From positions 267,614,622 through 267,678,621 of the forward strand of contig NC_050096.1 in NCBI RefSeq assembly GCF_902167145.1: a DNA stretch of 64,000 nt. Direction: 5' to 3'. This document shows, one piece after another, positions 49,001 to 57,851 of this stretch. The position numbers and the translations under genes were made by a program. How positions within the stretch are numbered: the first letter of the stretch is position 1; every line of letters starts with the position of its first letter. The notes under the pieces are model-generated. The model had not been told where the DNA came from. It saw only the letters and a program-made list of their open reading frames with translations, and ran no database searches. The DNA is from Zea mays (taxonomy: Eukaryota > Streptophyta > Magnoliopsida > Poales > Poaceae).

Positions 49001-52000
49001 CAGCTCCTGCCCTATACCCCTCAGGCTCTCTTATGGCCGAATAGTATTCAGCCCTATGTCCATGAGGTGGTATGGCATGATTATAATGTGTTGCTGGTGG
49101 GGCACCATAATGTTGCTGCGATGAATGTGGGAACTGTGCGTATTGCGCAGCTCTCGGCTCTGCGTATGCATATCCGGACGGTCCGGCGTAAGAGGCCGAA
49201 TGGTCCGCGACCTGGCCAAATGGTCTGAAGGTATATCCAGATTGTCCAGCCGTATATGGTGCTACGTGGGTAGTCTCGTACCCAGACCGTCTGTCGTAAA
49301 GAACTGGACGGTCCGCGATCGGGCCGAATGGTCCAGAGCTGTACCCGGATGGATCGGCCATATATGGCGTGACTTGGGCAGTCTGCGCATGGACCCGTGT
49401 AGAGTCGGATGGTCCAGCGTAATACGTCGGCCGGTTCATGCCATATCCGGACGGTCCGGCGTAAGAAGGCGGACGGTCCGCAACATATCCGGACGGTCCG
49501 GCATGATGCACCGGACGGTCCGTGATGGGGCCGAAGTGTTCAGGGTTGTATCCTGATGGTCCGGCCATGTACGGTGCGACCTGAGTGTTTTGTGTGCGGG
49601 CCTGCATTTGGTCGGACGGTCCGACGAAATACGCCGGACGGTCCGCGGTATAACCGGACTGTCTGAGATGATGTTCGGACGGTCCGGCCGCGTCCAGTAC
49701 TTGCCGCGTGCCTAGTGGTTGTGGCTGTGATGGTGGCGCGAAAGCGTGCATCGGCATACCATATGATGGCTGGGTCAAGGGTGACCCATTTATAGCCGAT
49801 GTGTTTGACGCGGGTGGCACTGTATTAGACTCTCGCGATGGAAAGTTAGGAGCAGCTGATTTCTCGTATGCACGTAAATGCATTTTAATAGATTCATCTA
49901 CATATTGCTTTAACTGATCTCCTCGTTGATCCATGAAAGTCGTAAGAGATAGATCTGGAGTACTTACAGCGGGACCCTGAAGTGGAGGTAGGAGAGATTC
50001 CATATCGATCTCCCCTTGACGGACGATCTTCTGGTGGCGATCTACCGTGAAGTGTGACAAGTACTTGTCCGCCGCCTCCTTGCGCCGTTCGGAGAGTTTA
50101 TGCAGCAGTTCCGCCTCTTCCTTGTCGCGTTGTTCGTTCCATTGCCGCATCACCTCCTTCTCATCGCGCATTACGAGGTCTTCAAAGGGCATTTGGTCAT
50201 CAGCCGGGAGCGCCTCCATGGCCGGCTTGATGATGTTGGTGGTGGAGATCTTGGTGTGATCCTTAGAACCGGCCATCTATGGGCCGATTTTTAGCAGGTC
50301 TAGACACCTATTCCCCAGCGGAGTCGCCAAAAGTATGTTGACGCTTTTTCGGAGCGCCAATCACTCAAGAAGAACCGGCGGCGGTGCCCTCTGCACAGGG
50401 GCGGACGGTCCGCGCGCAGGGGCCGGACGGTCCGCGGCCTGGTGCGAGGCGGCGGCGCTCTCTGGTCAGACGCGGACGGTCCGCGGCACAGGGCCGGACA
50501 GTCCGCGACCTGGTGCAGGAGCTCGGGTTCCCTGCCTGACGGCCGGACGGTCCGCGCCCTAGGGCCGGACGGTCCGCGCGTGCGCAGGGGCGGCGGTAGA
50601 TCGCCGACGGCGCCTGGATCTCGCTCCCGGGAGGGACCCCGTCGGGGAGGAGAGATCCTAAGAGTTGTCTAGGCTCGGGCAGGCCGACCTAGACTCCTCT
50701 AATCGACGTAGAGTCGAGGAGAGGCGGAGAATTTGGGGATTGGAATACTAAACTAGGGCTAAACTAGAACTAGACTAGAACTACTCCTAATGCATAAGGT
50801 AAAAACGAGTAATAGACTTGATTTGTTCGATTGTTGGGGGTTTTAATCGGCCGTAGCCCTTCATCTATATAAAGGGGGAGGTCTGGATCCGCTTTCAACT
50901 GATTTCCGAGTTAATCCCGCGGTTTTAGGTAACAAATCCCGCGAGAAACTAGGAACCCTAACTGACTCTGCGCACGCGCGGACCGTCCGCGCCACCACCG
51001 CGGACGGTCCGGACCGCGAACCGTCCGGCCTCCGGGCCGGACCGTCCGCACGGTCATTTTGGGTTCGAACATGCTCCCGAAGAACTCATACTCTGAGAAT
51101 TTAAACTCGCATACCATCATCGTCACTTTGGCCCTGTGTGTCGTGGGTACTAGTCCGTGGAGGTGGCCGCGCTCGCTCTCTATCCTTCTGCAGCCTGGTG
51201 AGCATCCCCTCGATTCCTGCGTTGAGCCGGACCTCGCTGCAACAACCGTGAATAACATGATTAACCAGCAGAACACCACGTCACCAAGGGATTTAATCAG
51301 CTTTGAGCTTCACCAGGCACCCACCTGGCCTCCTCTGTTCCCGACTCCCGCCCAGATGGTGAGGCATCCTCTTCGTCGTCCTCCCTGCAACGCAAACTGC
51401 GAGGCATCACGCGAGGACATGGAAGGACACAGTGGAGCACAGAGCAATCCTAGATTCCTAGTCACCCACCACTCGGAGTCCTCCACCGAGACGGGCGCTA
51501 GATCACCACGGTAATACACGCCCGTCTCAGGCGGGTAGTCAGGGTGGCCCCCGCCTGATGAGCACGGTGCAGCCGTCGTCGCGGGGCCCTCCGCGGCGGT
51601 GGAGGACCAGCCTAGGGAGAGCCAGCCCCCGCTGGACGCGACGGCGGCCGCGAGGTCGGAGCGGCCGGCCGCGACGAGCTCCTCGCGGGTGGGGAAGGCT
51701 CCCGGCTTGGCGGAGCGGCACATGAAGTCGTAGATCGCCGCCTCCAGCTCCTCCTGACTCCGAGCGCCGGGCGTGGCGGCATTTGCGCGGCGCGGAGGCG
51801 GCTGCGGCTGGGAGGATGGGCGCGGCGCAGGCGTCGGTGTCTGGCTCGGGGTGTCGCGTCGGCGGCGGCGGTATGGCTCCCTGGAGTGCGGGGACGACGA
51901 GGAGGAGGAGGAGGAGGACACGGCGGGCAGGAAGCAGCGGTGGCGGGAGAGGCGAGGTGGCGCGGGTAGGATCAAGGCTGGGATTGGGAGGAGCAGCGAG

Positions 52001-52017
52001 GGGACGAGTGGGGGCAT
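37087..52017 (-). CDS. FLO6: FLO6/PTST-type protein with C-terminal CBM48 (starch-granule initiation), about 517 codons in eight exons
   Basis: The exons are 52017-51470, 51236-51115, 45577-45386, 45309-45077, 44572-44427, 44341-44194, 37323-37255 and 37182-37087. All phases agree. The exon 1 donor is the least certain: 51518 and 51473 also keep the frame. Residues 1-50 are Pro/Ser/Arg-rich and look like a chloroplast transit peptide. The middle contains [21 protein letters not shown] and, in exon 2, [20 protein letters not shown]. Exons 4-6 encode coiled coils ([17 protein letters not shown]). The last ~75 residues form a glycogen-binding CBM48 ([40 protein letters not shown]). FLO6/PTST2 proteins act in plastids, bind glucans and work with isoamylase or starch synthase in granule initiation. 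Paralogue PTST3 is not excluded. ATG 52230 is an unlikely longer start. Introns 2 and 6 hold transposons. Confidence 0.88.
37570..38040 (-). mobile_element. 3' end of an L1-type LINE, 5'-truncated
   Basis: On the minus strand a decayed frame reads [16 protein letters not shown], similar to the C-terminus of plant L1 ORF2. A 3' UTR and a short A-rich tail (seven A near 37575) follow. The stretch ends abruptly at the Gypsy fragment near 38041. No target duplication was identified. Confidence 0.5.
38171..38334 (+). mobile_element. Short LINE-type retroposon with A tail and 13-bp target duplication
   Basis: This 164-bp insert ends in a run of A and is flanked by AAGTGCCACAAGG on both sides (38158-38170 and 38335-38347). 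Removing it restores the Gypsy pol frame ([12 protein letters not shown]). Its end (GGGGTTCCCCCCTCCTGTTC then A's) resembles plant L1 3' ends. Confidence 0.75.
38905..38986. repeat. Two 41-bp tandem copies inside the Gypsy LTR
   Basis: Two adjacent units, each starting CAGCCTRCTCCATCTCC and ending TACGCGACAT, differ at one base. Confidence 0.85.
40196..41147 (+). mobile_element. LTR-like transposon fragment, family unresolved
   Basis: It contains a TATA-like GGCTATAAATACCC near 40662 and Sirevirus-like palindromic words (CACCGGACAGT, GTCCGGTGC) at 40480-40620. There is no ORF with a domain. Its position between the Gypsy gag and a LINE piece fits a solo or partial LTR, but no terminal duplication was found. 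Confidence 0.45.
41148..41735 (-). mobile_element. L1-type LINE reverse-transcriptase fragment
   Basis: On the minus strand several frames add up to an L1 RT start: [20 protein letters not shown] then GHDG, followed by [20 protein letters not shown] and NLVHSFIKI. The frame is broken and cut at about 41148. It may be the upstream part of the same LINE whose 3' end lies at 37570-38040. Confidence 0.65.
41736..42367 (-). other. FLO6 intron 6 sequence, nothing recognised
   Basis: AT-rich non-coding sequence. No supported ORF or clear repeat. Confidence 0.5.
42368..42500 (+). mobile_element. Small LTR (TRIM/SMART-like) fragment
   Basis: A stretch starting TGTTGGAATATGAG is followed at 42450 by TGGTATCAAATCC, close to the initiator-Met PBS, and by the tail GAGTTCGAATCCTG often seen after such LTRs. 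The second LTR is missing. The GTTCGAATCC could also suggest a tRNA-derived SINE. Confidence 0.4.
42682..43040. mobile_element. MITE of about 360 bp
   Basis: The left end GGTCCCGTTTGTTTCC and the right end GAAACAAACGGGGCC are inverted matches, and GGAATTGGAAT / ATTCAATTCC extend the inverted repeat. A TTTA lies on the left and TAAAA on the right. It is non-coding and AT-rich. Confidence 0.6.
43041..44193 (-). other. 5' part of FLO6 intron 6, no gene recognised
   Basis: The minus-strand ORF at 43014-43490 starts within the MITE, is compositionally biased (Ser/Leu/Pro) and has no domain. It was not accepted as a gene. The FLO6 donor GTAAGTGCC sits at 44193. Confidence 0.55.
46280..47015 (-). 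repeat. 3' LTR of element B
   Basis: 736 bp with ends TGTTGACGC...CGAACA. It contains many CGGACGGTCCGC words and is about 99.7% identical to the other LTR. Confidence 0.95.
47178..50276 (-). CDS. gag: Gag of element B, intact, 1,032 codons with GPSGY repeats
   Basis: The ATG at 50276 begins MAGSKDHTK. Residues 1-130 are charged. Residues about 190-420 carry many Gly-Pro-Ser-Gly-Tyr units spaced by DRP and YAG segments, encoded by GGACCGTCCGG words. Around 540-650 is a Retrotrans_gag-type core ([56 protein letters not shown]). A Cys/His block follows ([15 protein letters not shown]) and then a basic Gln/Lys/Pro-rich tail. No protease, RT, RNase H or integrase motif occurs. It presumably forms particles together with enzymes of an autonomous partner. 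Copy A is the same gene, broken. Confidence 0.92.
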   Translation of the reverse strand: MAGSKDHTKISTTNIIKPAMEALPADDQMPFEDLVMRDEKEVMRQWNEQRDKEEAELLHKLSERRKEAADKYLSHFTVDRHQKIVRQGEIDMESLLPPLQGPAVSTPDLSLTTFMDQRGDQLKQYVDESIKMHLRAYEKSAAPNFPSRESNTVPPASNTSAINGSPLTQPSYGMPMHAFAPPSQPQPLGTRQVLDAAGPSEHHLRQSGYTADRPAYFVGPSDQMQARTQNTQVAPYMAGPSGYNPEHFGPITDRPVHHAGPSGYVADRPPSYAGPSGYGMNRPTYYAGPSDSTRVHAQTAQVTPYMADPSGYSSGPFGPIADRPVLYDRRSGYETTHVAPYTAGQSGYTFRPFGQVADHSASYAGPSGYAYAEPRAAQYAQFPHSSQQHYGAPPATHYNHAIPPHGHRAEYYSAIREPEGYRAGAGDINRTPNTHLKHTWEESRQSNVRQPEISTHKLNGWSPDMAERVRDEVAGMFRDKLGVSVSGTGQSYRKPYSHRFDTVPYPQGTRIPDFSKFSGESGKSTHEHISQFIAHLGELADGEAYRVRLFSLSLTDTAFAWYAALPPNSINSWEELEQKFHEHFFSGEHELELADLASVRQGPEESVNDYIRRFRDTRNRCFQIHVAEKQLTGLAFNGLRPYLKEKLDGTQFFSLVHLHQRAMTCESRSKETSKSASHKMHLVGYDNSDDESTDVYTAELVWPGQAKPSPCSALQSIRKNRQEEVKFTFNVAKCDKIFDELLKNGNIKLTHTIPPPDELKRRAYCKWHNSFSHATNDCNVFRRQIQSAINEGRLAFQEMQVDTQPFPVNTIELTCKKVLVRPEMADKGKGKGIVIGDPRMSDISQKEIARKASDEKAKKSEDTGGQAQLMNQTHQPSPNIVDGPAPTCGRSGAQTNGPANSAGQSPYDQRRQPLHKARKKTQGQSTYNRLIKADPTFDQLLSKNASKKTVPRDRSTKKPWPPAKTKRLNKTAQKATQQASPIHSMRPGYFPPIYSSSVYYLVQTWNGTMMNPWYMYNPFVYPDWGAPPFYSF
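50336..51071 (-). repeat. 5' LTR of element B
   Basis: 736 bp, next to the PBS at 50312-50329 on its inner side and TGCTC on its outer side. On the minus strand TTTATATAG near 50866-50876 is a TATA-like word. Confidence 0.95.
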
Positions 52018-52760
52018 CGCGGTCGCATCTCTCTCTCTCGGCGCTCCCGCTCGACGACAAGGAGAACTGGAGAGAAGCGCAGACGCAGAGGCGAGAGCGC
52101 GACGGGAGGGACCGAGGCCGAGGGAGAGGAAGAAGAGGAGGAGGAGAGGGCGTACAGCCGGTGGCGAGCCAATGTCAATCCCCCGCGCTCTGCGCCTCGT
52201 GCGAATCGAATGGCGACAAGCGACTCGCAAGTCGCAAAGCCAACGCGCGCTCCCCCACGCCCAGCCGTCGCCCGTCAGGCGTCAGGCGCGCTGTGCCTCC
52301 GCGCCCGTACCGACCGTGCCTGCCTGCGCTGGTTACAGCTACAGCCCGCAGGCGGCAGCCTCCCGCGCGCGAAGCTGTACTCGCCGTCTCGCTCGCGCAC
52401 GGCACGGCGCACCCGCGCGCGTCGCATATGGGAGAGCGGTTTGCTGTCGTGCGGACTGCATGAGTTCCATCAGTTTCCGCCGCGGAACTTTACGCCTCGG
52501 CTCGAGCGTTTTCGTGGCTACCATACCAACAAGCCTACGAGAGACCAGAGTACAGTACCAGGGATGGATCACGCGGGCCCTCGATCCGGAAACGATGTGA
52601 TCCGTTTTGGCTGACCCGCCGCGGCGACGGCGACGGAGACACCTGTGACAGAGAGCAAATCTCGTGATGCTTTTTTGGTTTGGTTTCTCGTCGCCGGACG
52701 TGGGCTTGTCAGCTCGATCCAGCCCGCACGGACAGGCGCCTTGGATTGGGCAATCGTAAT
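52018..52760 (-). promoter_or_regulatory. FLO6 leader and proximal upstream region
   Basis: GC-rich, CpG-rich sequence directly upstream of the FLO6 ATG, as is usual for grass housekeeping-type first exons. An in-frame ATG exists at 52230, but the extra 71 residues are Arg-rich and unlike a transit peptide. No clear TATA box was found. Confidence 0.5.
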
Positions 52761-52894
52761 TTAAGGGCTGTTTGGTTCACTGCCTAACTTGCCACAATTT
52801 GTCTAATTTTTCTGTCTAAGGTTAGTTCTTCAATTCGAATGCCTAACCTTAGGTAAAATGTGGCGCAGTTAGCCACGAACCAAACAGACCCTTA
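52761..52894. mobile_element. Tourist-like MITE of about 130 bp
   Basis: AGGGCTGTTTGGTTC on the left and GAACCAAACAGACCCT on the right form terminal inverted repeats, with TTA at both outer ends (52761-52763, 52892-52894). It is non-coding, about 750 bp upstream of the FLO6 ATG. Confidence 0.7.
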
Positions 52895-52973
52895 GTAAAG
52901 GATAGAATGGTGGAATAAGGTACTCATTTCCCTATGAGTCGCCTCAATTTCTTACTCACGAGCATTATACATA

Positions 52974-53147
52974 GATGTGTTTGGTTGCGGATGGGATGAG
53001 ACGAGCAATTTCTTAGATAAGGTTCTTTGGTTAAGAGTAGCATATTGAGGTAGAATTATTTTATTGTTGCTCTCGGTTGTCTTTTAAAATTGTACGGACG
53101 ATAGGGGACATGAGAGACGTGGCTACAGTCTCGCAACCAAACACATG
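52974..53147. mobile_element. Second MITE, about 175 bp
   Basis: ATGTGTTTGGTTGCG on the left and CGCAACCAAACACAT on the right are perfect inverted repeats of 15 bp. Internal sequence is non-coding. The target duplication is not clear. Confidence 0.65.
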
Positions 53148-53563
53148 GGAAACACATGTGATATAAAGAATTAAAGCTAACAAGTATGTTTTCGATCATG
53201 TTCACTTATTAGCTACTCCCTTTATGTTCAAATTATAAGTTATTTTAGACAAGCCTTAAGTCTAACTTGTCAAACTTTATAAATAATCAATTTGTTATTC
53301 ATTTTTTAAGCCTAATAGTCACATACGTCGATTTAATTTTAAAAGTACTTTTACAAAAGTGTAAATGTATTAAAAGTTTATTTGCATTTTAACAAAAAAA
53401 CATTGATCGAAGCTATATTTTAGAGATCATATCGTTGTTCTAATTTAAACTTGGAGGAAGCATCTTTATTATTGTCACCGTGTTCATAGCTTGTCTTTTT
53501 TTTATGTCATAGATATCCAAATGCCAGGGCACAAGCCATAGAATAATGGAAAAGTTCAAATTA

Positions 53564-54450
53564 TTGAAAAGAAAATGTGCACTTGGACCATTTTCTAATT
53601 GTTTTGGTGATTAAATGCTCAACGCACCACATTGGAATAATTACTTTGATATGAGCATGAACACAAGGCCTAGCAAAAGCAAGTTGAAGGCAACAAGTCC
53701 ATATGAGCTGAATTGAAGGGCCAAATGTGCAACTTTGAGCAAACCAACATAAACATAAGGTTTAAGTGTTTGGATAAGTTGCACACACCCTACTCTATAT
53801 TTCTAGCACTTTGGTTTGGCTACTAAATTTTACAAAGAAGTTGCTTTTGGTGTGTTGGCATGAATCAACAAAAAGGGGAGATTGAAAGGGAAATGTGCCA
53901 TTGGGCCATTTCCAGTTTTTTAGTGAATAAATGCTCAACACGTTACTAAGAACCAATTAACACTCTTCTTATGAGCATGAGCACAGGTGTTTAGAAAGCA
54001 TATTGAAGCAATCAAGTCCACAAGATTAAGGAAAATAAGAAAAACACTTTTTGTCTTGAAATTGGGCATATTGCAAACCTCTATGAAACAAAAAGATAAA
54101 GGTATGTTTTAACACTTAGTCATTCATTTTAGGTGCTAACAATATTCATCTAAGTGTTAGGGAACATCTCAAGTCGAGCCAAAATGTAGTGAAGAAGTTT
54201 GGCTAAGTATGGCCAAACTTGGTCCAATCTCGGCCTCACCGGACAGTCACCCGAGACGCGCTCGGGCGAGTCGGAGATGCGCTCGAGCGAATCGTGATTG
54301 CGCTCGGACGAGTCAGAGATGCGCTTGGGCGAATCATGACTACGCTTGAGCGAGTCGGAGATGCGCTCGGGCAAATCGGAACCGCATTTCCCGCATTTCG
54401 GGCAAATCGGAGACCCTCGACTTTTTAGAAATCAACCCGCCGACCCTTGT
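53564..54450 (+). mobile_element. Old Sirevirus-like fragment: two diverged LTR starts around a short 3' tail
   Basis: Two stretches (from about 53566 and from 53884) share the LTR-start features AAATGTGC, CATTTC-type words, GAATAAATGCTCAAC and ATGAGCATGA. Between them lies sequence ending AAAAAGGGGAGAT, the purine tract that precedes Sirevirus 3' LTRs. This looks like an element that lost nearly all its interior. The order is plus-strand, opposite to Sirevirus 2. Confidence 0.5.
54253..54372. repeat. 21-bp minisatellite, about 5.7 units
   Basis: Units alternate between GAGTCGGAGATGCGCTCGRGC and GAATCRTGAYTRCGCTYGRRC. Five full units cover 54268-54372, after a partial one. The 21-bp length keeps every frame open; no gene is implied. 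Confidence 0.85.
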
Positions 54451-54479
54451 TTTCGCGCGCAGGCCCCTGAGAATTTGCA

Positions 54480-55445
54480 GAAATAACCCTGGGTTTATAT
54501 TTAATCACAGAATTAGGTCTAATTTAGGGTTTTAAATTCCAAAACTTGTTTATTTCATATATTTTGCATATGAACTCCAAATTGAGTTATTCAAATTGCA
54601 AAATGTTCATAAGATTATTCTCTACCTGTTTAAATTATGACCTTTCACTGTCTGCACGTGCTAATTTTATGCCTAGACTATAGGTTAGTGTAAGTGATTA
54701 TTTATTTAATAAAAGGGAAACCCTAATACAAATTAGATGATTAACTTTGTGAGTTTAATATCATATGAACCTATCCCTGGTATGATTTTGGTAATCCATT
54801 AAGATAAATAAATTTAAGTCATGTGATCCCCGAGATAGACAATACTTAGAGAGTCACGAACCCCTAGGTGTATTAGTCCACCCTAGATTCTAGACTTCGC
54901 TTTTGAGTTTGTTACTATCTTTTGAATTCGTGTTCACTTGTTTGTACATGTTTGGTGTATTATTCATTTGTTTTATACAAATGTATTGAATGCATGATCG
55001 CTTTGTTTAGACAACGAGCAGCCCGTGATTCCTGAGTGTGTTGCCGAAGATCTTCCTGAGCAACGACCTGGTGAAGGCAAGTGTCCTCTGACCTATTATG
55101 TCCTACTTACTTTATAATTCACTATCCCGCATTACTTTATTGAAACCTAAGGATTGACTAGTTTGTATTTACCTTATCCTTGTTTACCTTTTAGGTTATT
55201 ATGGTTAGTTTCATGCTATTGCTCCACTTTAATCAACGAACATGATGTGAATATTTATGATACGATGTTATTCTGTTTATGATGATGATGTTATTATGGC
55301 ACTTTAGGGGACTTAGGTTGTTTTCCTAAGTACCTCTCAGTAAGGACCTGTTCGTTGAGTGACCACCTGGGATAACAGTGCAACCATAAGGGTGGAATGG
55401 GACGCCCTTAGCTGAATAATTAAATGAACCTGGAGGTGTAGTTGG
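54480..55445. mobile_element. Unassigned LTR-element-like sequence
   Basis: AT-rich sequence with no ORF. Words such as ATTTATGATACGATGTTATTC are familiar from maize Gypsy LTRs, but no ends, PBS or purine tract were located. The family is not assigned. Confidence 0.35.
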
Positions 55446-55774
55446 TGAAAGTCGCCTAGAGGGGGGTGAATAGGGCGAATCTGAAATTTATAAACTTAAG
55501 CACAACTACAAGCCGGGTTAGTGTTAGAAATAAGAACGAGTCCGAGAGAGAGGGTGAAAAACAAATCGCGGGCAAAGAAAGAGTGGGACACGATGATTTG
55601 TTTTACCGAGGTTCGGTTCTTGCAAACCTACTCCCCGTTGAGGTGGTCACAAAGACCGGGTCTCTTTCAACCCTTTCCCTCTCTCAAACGGTCACTTAGA
55701 CCGAGTGAGCTTCTCTTCTCAATCAAACGGAACACAAAGTTCCTGCAAGGACCACCACACAATTGGTGTCTCTT
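55446..55774 (-). mobile_element. Sirevirus LTR fragment of the Sirevirus 1 type, interrupted by Sirevirus 2
   Basis: From TGAAAGTCGCCTAGAGG onward this tracks the Sirevirus 1 LTR from 6096, up to CACACAATTGGTG. It stops exactly where the Sirevirus 2 LTR begins. CTCTT (55770-55774) would be one copy of the target duplication; the other lies beyond the right edge. Confidence 0.75.
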
Positions 55775-57014
55775 TGAGAGCACCTAGAGGGGGGGGTGAA
55801 TAGGTGATCCTGTAAAACTTGAAATCTTAAGCCACAAAACTTGGTTAAGTGTTAGCACAATAATCGCCAAGTGGCTAGAGAGGAGTCTCAACAAAACACA
55901 ATACCACAAGAGATCAAACACAGAGATGACACAGTGGTTTATCCCGTCGTTCGGCCAAGACCAACGCTTGCCTACTCCATGTTGTGGCGTCCCAACGGAC
56001 GAGGGTTGCAATCAACCCCTCTCAAGCGGTCCAAAGACCAACTTGAATACCACAGTGTTTTGCTTTGCCTTTCAATACCCCGTTTGCGAGGAATCTCCAC
56101 AACTTGGAGCCTCTCGCCCTTACACTTGAGATTCACAAAGAAATACGGAGTAAGGGAGGAACTAGCAACGCACACAAGACTCAAAATCAGAGCAACAGCA
56201 CGCACACAAGTCGCAACAAGAGCTCGCAACACAACTCAATGAGTTCACAACTCAACAAGAGCTCTAGATGCTATCACAATGAACCAAATGCGCGGAATCG
56301 ATGTCTTGGTGCTTAGGAATGTTGTAGGAATGCTTAGTGTTTTTCTCCATGCGCCTAGGGGTCCCTTTTATAGCCCCAAGGCAGCTAGGAGCCGTTGAGA
56401 GCAAATCTGGAAGGCTGATCTTGCCTTCTGTCGACTGGTGCACCGGACATTGTCCGGTGCCCGATTTCTTTCCTTAAACGGCGCAGCCGACCGTTGGCCG
56501 CCAGAGAGCCGTTGGCGCACCGGACATGTCCGGTGCACACCGGGCAGTCCGGTGCCCCCTTCTAGCCGTTGGCGCGGCCACGTGTCCCGCGCAGATCGCG
56601 TGGCCGACCGTTGGCCCGGCCGACCGTTGGCTCACTGGACAGTCCGGTGCACACCGGACAGTCCGGTGAATTATAGCCGTACGCCGCCGGTAAATTCCCG
56701 AGAGCGGTCAGTTCGCCCGAGGCAGTCTGGCGCACCGGACACTGTCCGGTGCACCACCGGACAGTCCGGTGCTCCAGACCGAATAGCCTTTTGGCTGTAC
56801 ACAGCCAACTTTTCTCTGACTCGATTTCTCCTGTTTCAAGCACTTAGACACAAATACATTAGTCTTCAAAACAATGTACTAAGGCTTAGAAACATACCTT
56901 TACTCTTGATTTGCACTTTGTCCATCCATGGGTATAGATTCACATTTAAGCACTTGTGTTGGCACTCAATCACCAAAATACTTAGAAATGGCCCAAGGGC
57001 ACATTTCCCTTTCA
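55775..57014 (-). repeat. 3' LTR of Sirevirus 2 (1,240 bp)
   Basis: On the plus strand it runs from TGAGAGCACC to TTCCCTTTCA. Palindromic CACCGGAC...GTCCGGTG words lie at about 56438-56780, and on the minus strand a TATA-like GGCTATAAAAGGG lies at about 56363-56375. Confidence 0.92.
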
Positions 57015-57851
57015 ATCTCCCCCTTTTTGGTGATTTATGCCAACACAACATAAAGCAACTAGAACAAGTGCAATATCACTTCAAATAAAACTCAAATTTA
57101 TTTTGATTCAATTTTGGCATATATGGATCATCCTTTGCCACCACTTGGTTTGTTTTTGCAAATCAAAACTCAAATTTCTATCTCTTAGTCAAACACACAT
57201 GTTAAGTCATAAAGAGAGTCATTTCAGGAGTATTTGATTCAGGATTCCAAAAACTCCCCCTTTTTCCCATAATCAACATTTCTCCCCACAAGAAGCCAAC
57301 TTTTGACAAGAGATACAATAAAATTGTTTTGACAAAACAAAGAACTCTATTCTACTATTTTCAAAATCTCTCAAGTGGTAGCAACAAAGAACTCTATTCT
57401 ACTATTTTCAAAATCTCTCAAGTGGTAGCTGATCCATTTATCACTTTGGCCTTTATTTTCTCCCCCTTTGGCATCAAGCACCAAAACGGGATCAATCTTG
57501 GCCCTTTAACCCCATTGCCTCACCAAAATCTTCAATTAAGAGTAAATAGGCAATAAGAGTTAAAAGATGAACTTGGAAAAGTTACTCTTTTCATCGGAGT
57601 GCAGTGGAAGTCTTGCATGGTCCAAGTCCACCTTTTCCCTTTTAATTCTCCTTCGAGACTAAAACAAGCAAACTCAAGCATATGGTTAGTCTCAAAGGGT
57701 CAAGTTGTAACACATCTCCCCCTAAAACTGTACATCACTTTGCAACGGACTTGTGAGGTCCAGGGAGTGTTTGTACAACTTGAGCACCATACTAAACAAC
57801 AAAATGCAAAAAGGAACATGATCAAAGGCATATACACATGTATGCTATAAA
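57015..57851 (-). other. 3' non-coding region of Sirevirus 2
   Basis: No ORF of note. Two tandem copies of a 47-bp unit (57338-57384 and 57385-57428) start CAAAGAACTCTATTC. The purine tract next to the 3' LTR lies at 57015-57030 on the minus strand. Confidence 0.8.

Larger units (their letters stand above)
46280..51071 (-). mobile_element. Gag-only LTR retrotransposon, copy B (intact, young)
   Basis: The 736-bp LTRs at 46280-47015 and 50336-51071 differ at two positions by my count (near 46567 and in the U5-side GATCCGCTTYCAACTG). A perfect target duplication TGCTC flanks the element (46275-46279, 51072-51076). Interior: PBS at 50329-50312, one intact gag frame and a purine tract. No pol is present. 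It sits in FLO6 intron 2 in the same transcriptional direction as the gene. Its 5' LTR edge lies about 38 bp downstream of the splice donor of FLO6 exon 2. Confidence 0.96.

Noticed and set aside
51773..52600. Plus-strand ORFs opposite FLO6 exon 1 and upstream
   Set aside because: They are Arg/Ala-rich antisense products of a GC-rich exon; the minus strand gives the conserved protein.
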